A program made the position numbers and the translations under genes. The notes below the pieces were generated by a model. It did no database searches, was not told where the DNA came from, and was given only the letters and a program-made list of their open reading frames with translations. A stretch of DNA of 64,000 nucleotides from Tamarix chinensis. Lineage: Eukaryota; Streptophyta; Magnoliopsida; Caryophyllales; Tamaricaceae. This document shows, in pieces, positions 62,096 to 64,000 of the stretch (the stretch's first letter is position 1; every line of letters begins with the position of its first letter). Location: NCBI GenBank assembly GCA_030549775.1, contig CM060176.1, positions 98,757,815-98,821,814 of the forward strand, in the 5' to 3' direction.

Positions 62096-63585
62096 CTCCC
62101 GTACTTACATGGGTTATTAAAGAATATGTGTGAAATGGACATATTATTAACGAGGATAAAGAATAAGTCACCGAAAAGTACTCAGGCCTTATCTCGGGTG
62201 TTAACGCATGACTTATATGTTTGTGCTGTGTGTGCTATGTGGTATGACTGTATGCTTGGCCTTAGCGCACCAGCGCCCTTACTCAGTATTGGACCCGTAC
62301 TGATACTACCTTGATTGAATGGGTCCTGTGATGATCCACCAATGGTGGGGAGCAGACCTCCTATGCAGGTTTGACCGATTACTAATTTGGGGTGGAAGGC
62401 TTGACTTGAGTGAGTAGGCGATCCGGATACTGATCCTTTTTGGGAAATTGTTTTGTTAGCTATATTTTGTATTACGTTTCCCGTTTTAAAGAAAAAAGTA
62501 CTATGGGGTTGTAATCCTAAATCGTATTCAAACTTCTATTGGACTTATATCTTATTAATGATTTATGCTAAATGTCGTCTTGCGTTTTATGATACTTTAT
62601 ACTTATTGATGATCGGATTTAGCCTTAGCACTTAGTACCGGAACGGTAGGAATGAACCGGTCTGGTACTAAGTGTGGCGGTAATATCCCCAAGTTTACAG
62701 TTTTAATTCTTTTGCTTCCGCTAAACCTTTGATTTAAACGAAATTTTTCAGTAGTAAATTTGGGGGTGTTACATTGAGGTTCTATGTTTTCTAGTTTTAT
62801 CAATATAATAGGCTAAATTAGTATGGGGTAGGAGGATAATTATAGGTTAAGGGATAATTAATCATGAGATGTGAATTGAGCTTAATTGTTGTGTATATTT
62901 TTGGTTATATTAATAAACTGATTTTAATGATCATTGATCTAAGATTGAAACTTTATCATCTAGATTGGTCACCTAGTTTGTTTGAGTGCTAGTTAGATGC
63001 TAGGATACTATAGTTAATCTATAATGATTAATGTATACCTCCACAAGTAGCAAATTGGGTATTGATTTAATTTATGTTTATTAATCTTTAGAACTATATA
63101 ATTTGAGCTAACCGTAATCATGGTTTTAGTTGGTTTCTCCCTAATTGATAAAGTTTCCGTTAATTAGATCCAGAAATTTTATCCTAGGTTGTTAGTTGGT
63201 TAGATAATAAATTATAACTAAGTCTTGGTTTATTTGCATAAGGGGATGCTAGGAAGTGGACATATGCGAGCTTCTATAGATTAAAATAAAAAAAATACTA
63301 TATAACCATTTTATTTGATAATCCGTTGATATCCCTAAGCAAAATATATCCTTAGACCCCTATTATCCCATTATTGTTATTCAATTATTGTGTTAATTGT
63401 TGGTTTTTATTCTTTTCTTTATTAGTGATTAGTTTTTCATAATTTGACATCTAGAGAATTAATTTGATCATAGAAATGTTTGAATTAAATTACAATCTCT
63501 CTAGGATCGAACCCTACTTATGGCTTTCTACTTATTTTTGTATTTAGGGTCTTATTTGGAATGTCTATGATAACAAACCAAATTT

Positions 63586-63603
63586 TGGCATCATTTTTGG
63601 GAA
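63586..63603 (+). other. Worn Athila-type primer-binding site
   Basis: TTTTGGCATCATTTTTGGGAA resembles the plant Athila/Tat junction TTTTGGCGCCGTTGCCGGGG (quoted from memory) with CpG-type decay. It follows the LTR end at 63580 by a few bases. Confidence 0.6.
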
Positions 63604-63690
63604 CTAAATTTTTAATTCTAATTTTTTTTATCATTTTATTTCTATTTATTTAGCTCTTATTCTAATTGTGAGTCATTTTTCTTATTGTTT

Positions 63691-63940
63691 ATGTCCGATA
63701 ATAATTCACACTTGATATAATTTGCAATCAATAATAGAAATTTGGTAATATAACCCATAGAGACAACTTCAATTTCTTTTATAGCAAATTAAACTCAAAA
63801 GTGATTGGAGTACATTCGTATCATTTTATTACCCTTGAGTGATAACTCTTCATCTTCTGAAGAGGAAATAAAAGGACATTTAGAGAGCATCATTAAAGAA
63901 CCAATGGTGAACCAAATTTTGAAGGACCTTGTAGTTACTA
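63691..63940 (+). pseudogene. Athila-like gag N-terminal remnant
   Basis: From an ATG (MSDNNSH) after the primer site, the frame runs with stops to SSSSEEEIKGHLESI and VNQILKDLVVTT, the latter resembling the RTLKELAAP motif near the start of Athila gag. It is cut at 63940 by the CACTA terminus. Confidence 0.5.
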
Positions 63941-64000
63941 CACTACAAGAAAACTCTTTTATAGTAACAAAACTTTTACAACGACAACACTTTGTTGTTG
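63941..64000 (+). mobile_element. CACTA (En/Spm) transposon terminus, runs off the window
   Basis: CACTACAAGAAAACTC is the classic CACTA terminal inverted repeat, followed by subterminal ACAACGACAACACTTTGTTG motifs. It is preceded by ACTA, which could include the 3-bp target duplication. The rest lies outside the window. Confidence 0.85.

Larger units (their letters stand above)
57353..62773 (+). mobile_element. Very-long-LTR family VL, copy D (5,421 bp solo LTR, plus sense)
   Basis: Runs from TGTAATATCCCAAAATCC to GGGGGTGTTACA, with the perfect 5-bp target duplication TTGAG at 57348-57352 and 62774-62778. This is the best-preserved copy: CpG-rich segments are intact, and the array is longer than elsewhere (nine units). 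Sense order: AT-rich start, GC-rich segment with TATA at 58335, donor at 58926, TTA-rich DNA, 62-nt block at 60148-60209, array, CTTACTCAGTA block at 62280, and end. No gag, pol, primer site or second LTR inside. Confidence 0.92.
56575..63580 (+). mobile_element. Athila-like gypsy LTR (about 1.6 kb) split by VL copy D
   Basis: Starts TGATAGGTGCATATTTTATG and, after excising copy D (57353-62773) and one target duplication, ends near AACAAACCA at 63580 directly before a worn Athila-type primer site. The text CTCTAGGATCGAACCCTAC at 63500-63515 is the usual tail context of such LTRs. A (TG)n tract is at 57010-57040. The start point is from remembered LTR-start form and is less sure than the end. 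Confidence 0.6.

Noticed and set aside
62453..62635. Similarity between translated frames at 62453-62635 and 27214-27471 (both contain a CNP..SN...LMIY.KCR pattern)
   Set aside because: The two intervals are the same LTR region of copies D and B, so similarity is expected at DNA level. Copy C does not keep the frame, and no start or family match supports a protein.

Overview
The window is nuclear DNA from a flowering plant, most likely a eudicot with a large, repeat-rich genome. Evidence: it holds Ty1/copia, Ty3/gypsy, L1-type LINE, Helitron, hAT and CACTA elements of plant type, nested in one another and full of stop codons; it contains one intron-bearing host gene with GT-AG introns; and it has no bacterial gene layout. 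The species cannot be named from the sequence alone.

The dominant component is one family of very long LTRs (called family VL here). Copies B (27034-32230), C (39303-44126) and D (57353-62773) run from TG to CA, are 4.8-5.4 kb long, and each has a perfect 5-bp target duplication (AGTTA, TTAGA, TTGAG). They look like solo LTRs. A composite copy A (156-7530) and decayed copies E (34797-37155), F (55219-56574) and G (51641-53260) belong to the same family, with a further likely remnant H at 7531-8048. D and G lie in the plus sense, the others in the minus sense. In sense order a VL LTR holds an AT-rich start, a TATA box, a GC-rich pyrimidine-strand segment ending at a possible splice donor, a TTA-trinucleotide-rich stretch, a 62-nt block bounded by splice consensus on both sides, an array of 43-56 bp units arranged in groups of three, a conserved block around CTTACTCAGTAC, and a TGTTACA end. 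A gypsy gag remnant directly after copy F suggests the family belongs to Ty3/gypsy.

Layout. 1-7530: composite copy A. 7531-8048: remnant H, abutting a copia element. 8049-11842: decayed minus-strand copia element with gag, integrase, RT and RNase H pieces. About 13510-21000: decayed minus-strand L1-type LINE with a C-terminal RNase H, split by a 1.6-kb solo LTR. 21018-21326: hAT-type MITE. 22100-26760: the host gene, five exons on the minus strand, 272 codons, with a Helitron in its last intron. 27034-32230: VL copy B, whose edge lies 273 bp before the host ATG. 32287-33162: a probable hAT-type element. 34797-37155 and 39303-44126: VL copies E and C. 45366-50194: full-length but broken plus-strand LINE with a 14-bp target duplication. 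50270-51545: LINE and copia scraps. 51641-56574: VL copies G and F with a gag remnant. 56575-63580: Athila-like LTR into which copy D inserted. 63581-64000: start of the Athila-like internal region, interrupted by a CACTA terminus that runs off the window.

No transposon reading frame here is intact. The only gene that looks functional is the five-exon host gene, probably a plant nuclear protein with a C-terminal helix-turn-helix-like domain. The least described features are the spliced-leader-like architecture and the grouped-in-three tandem array of family VL.
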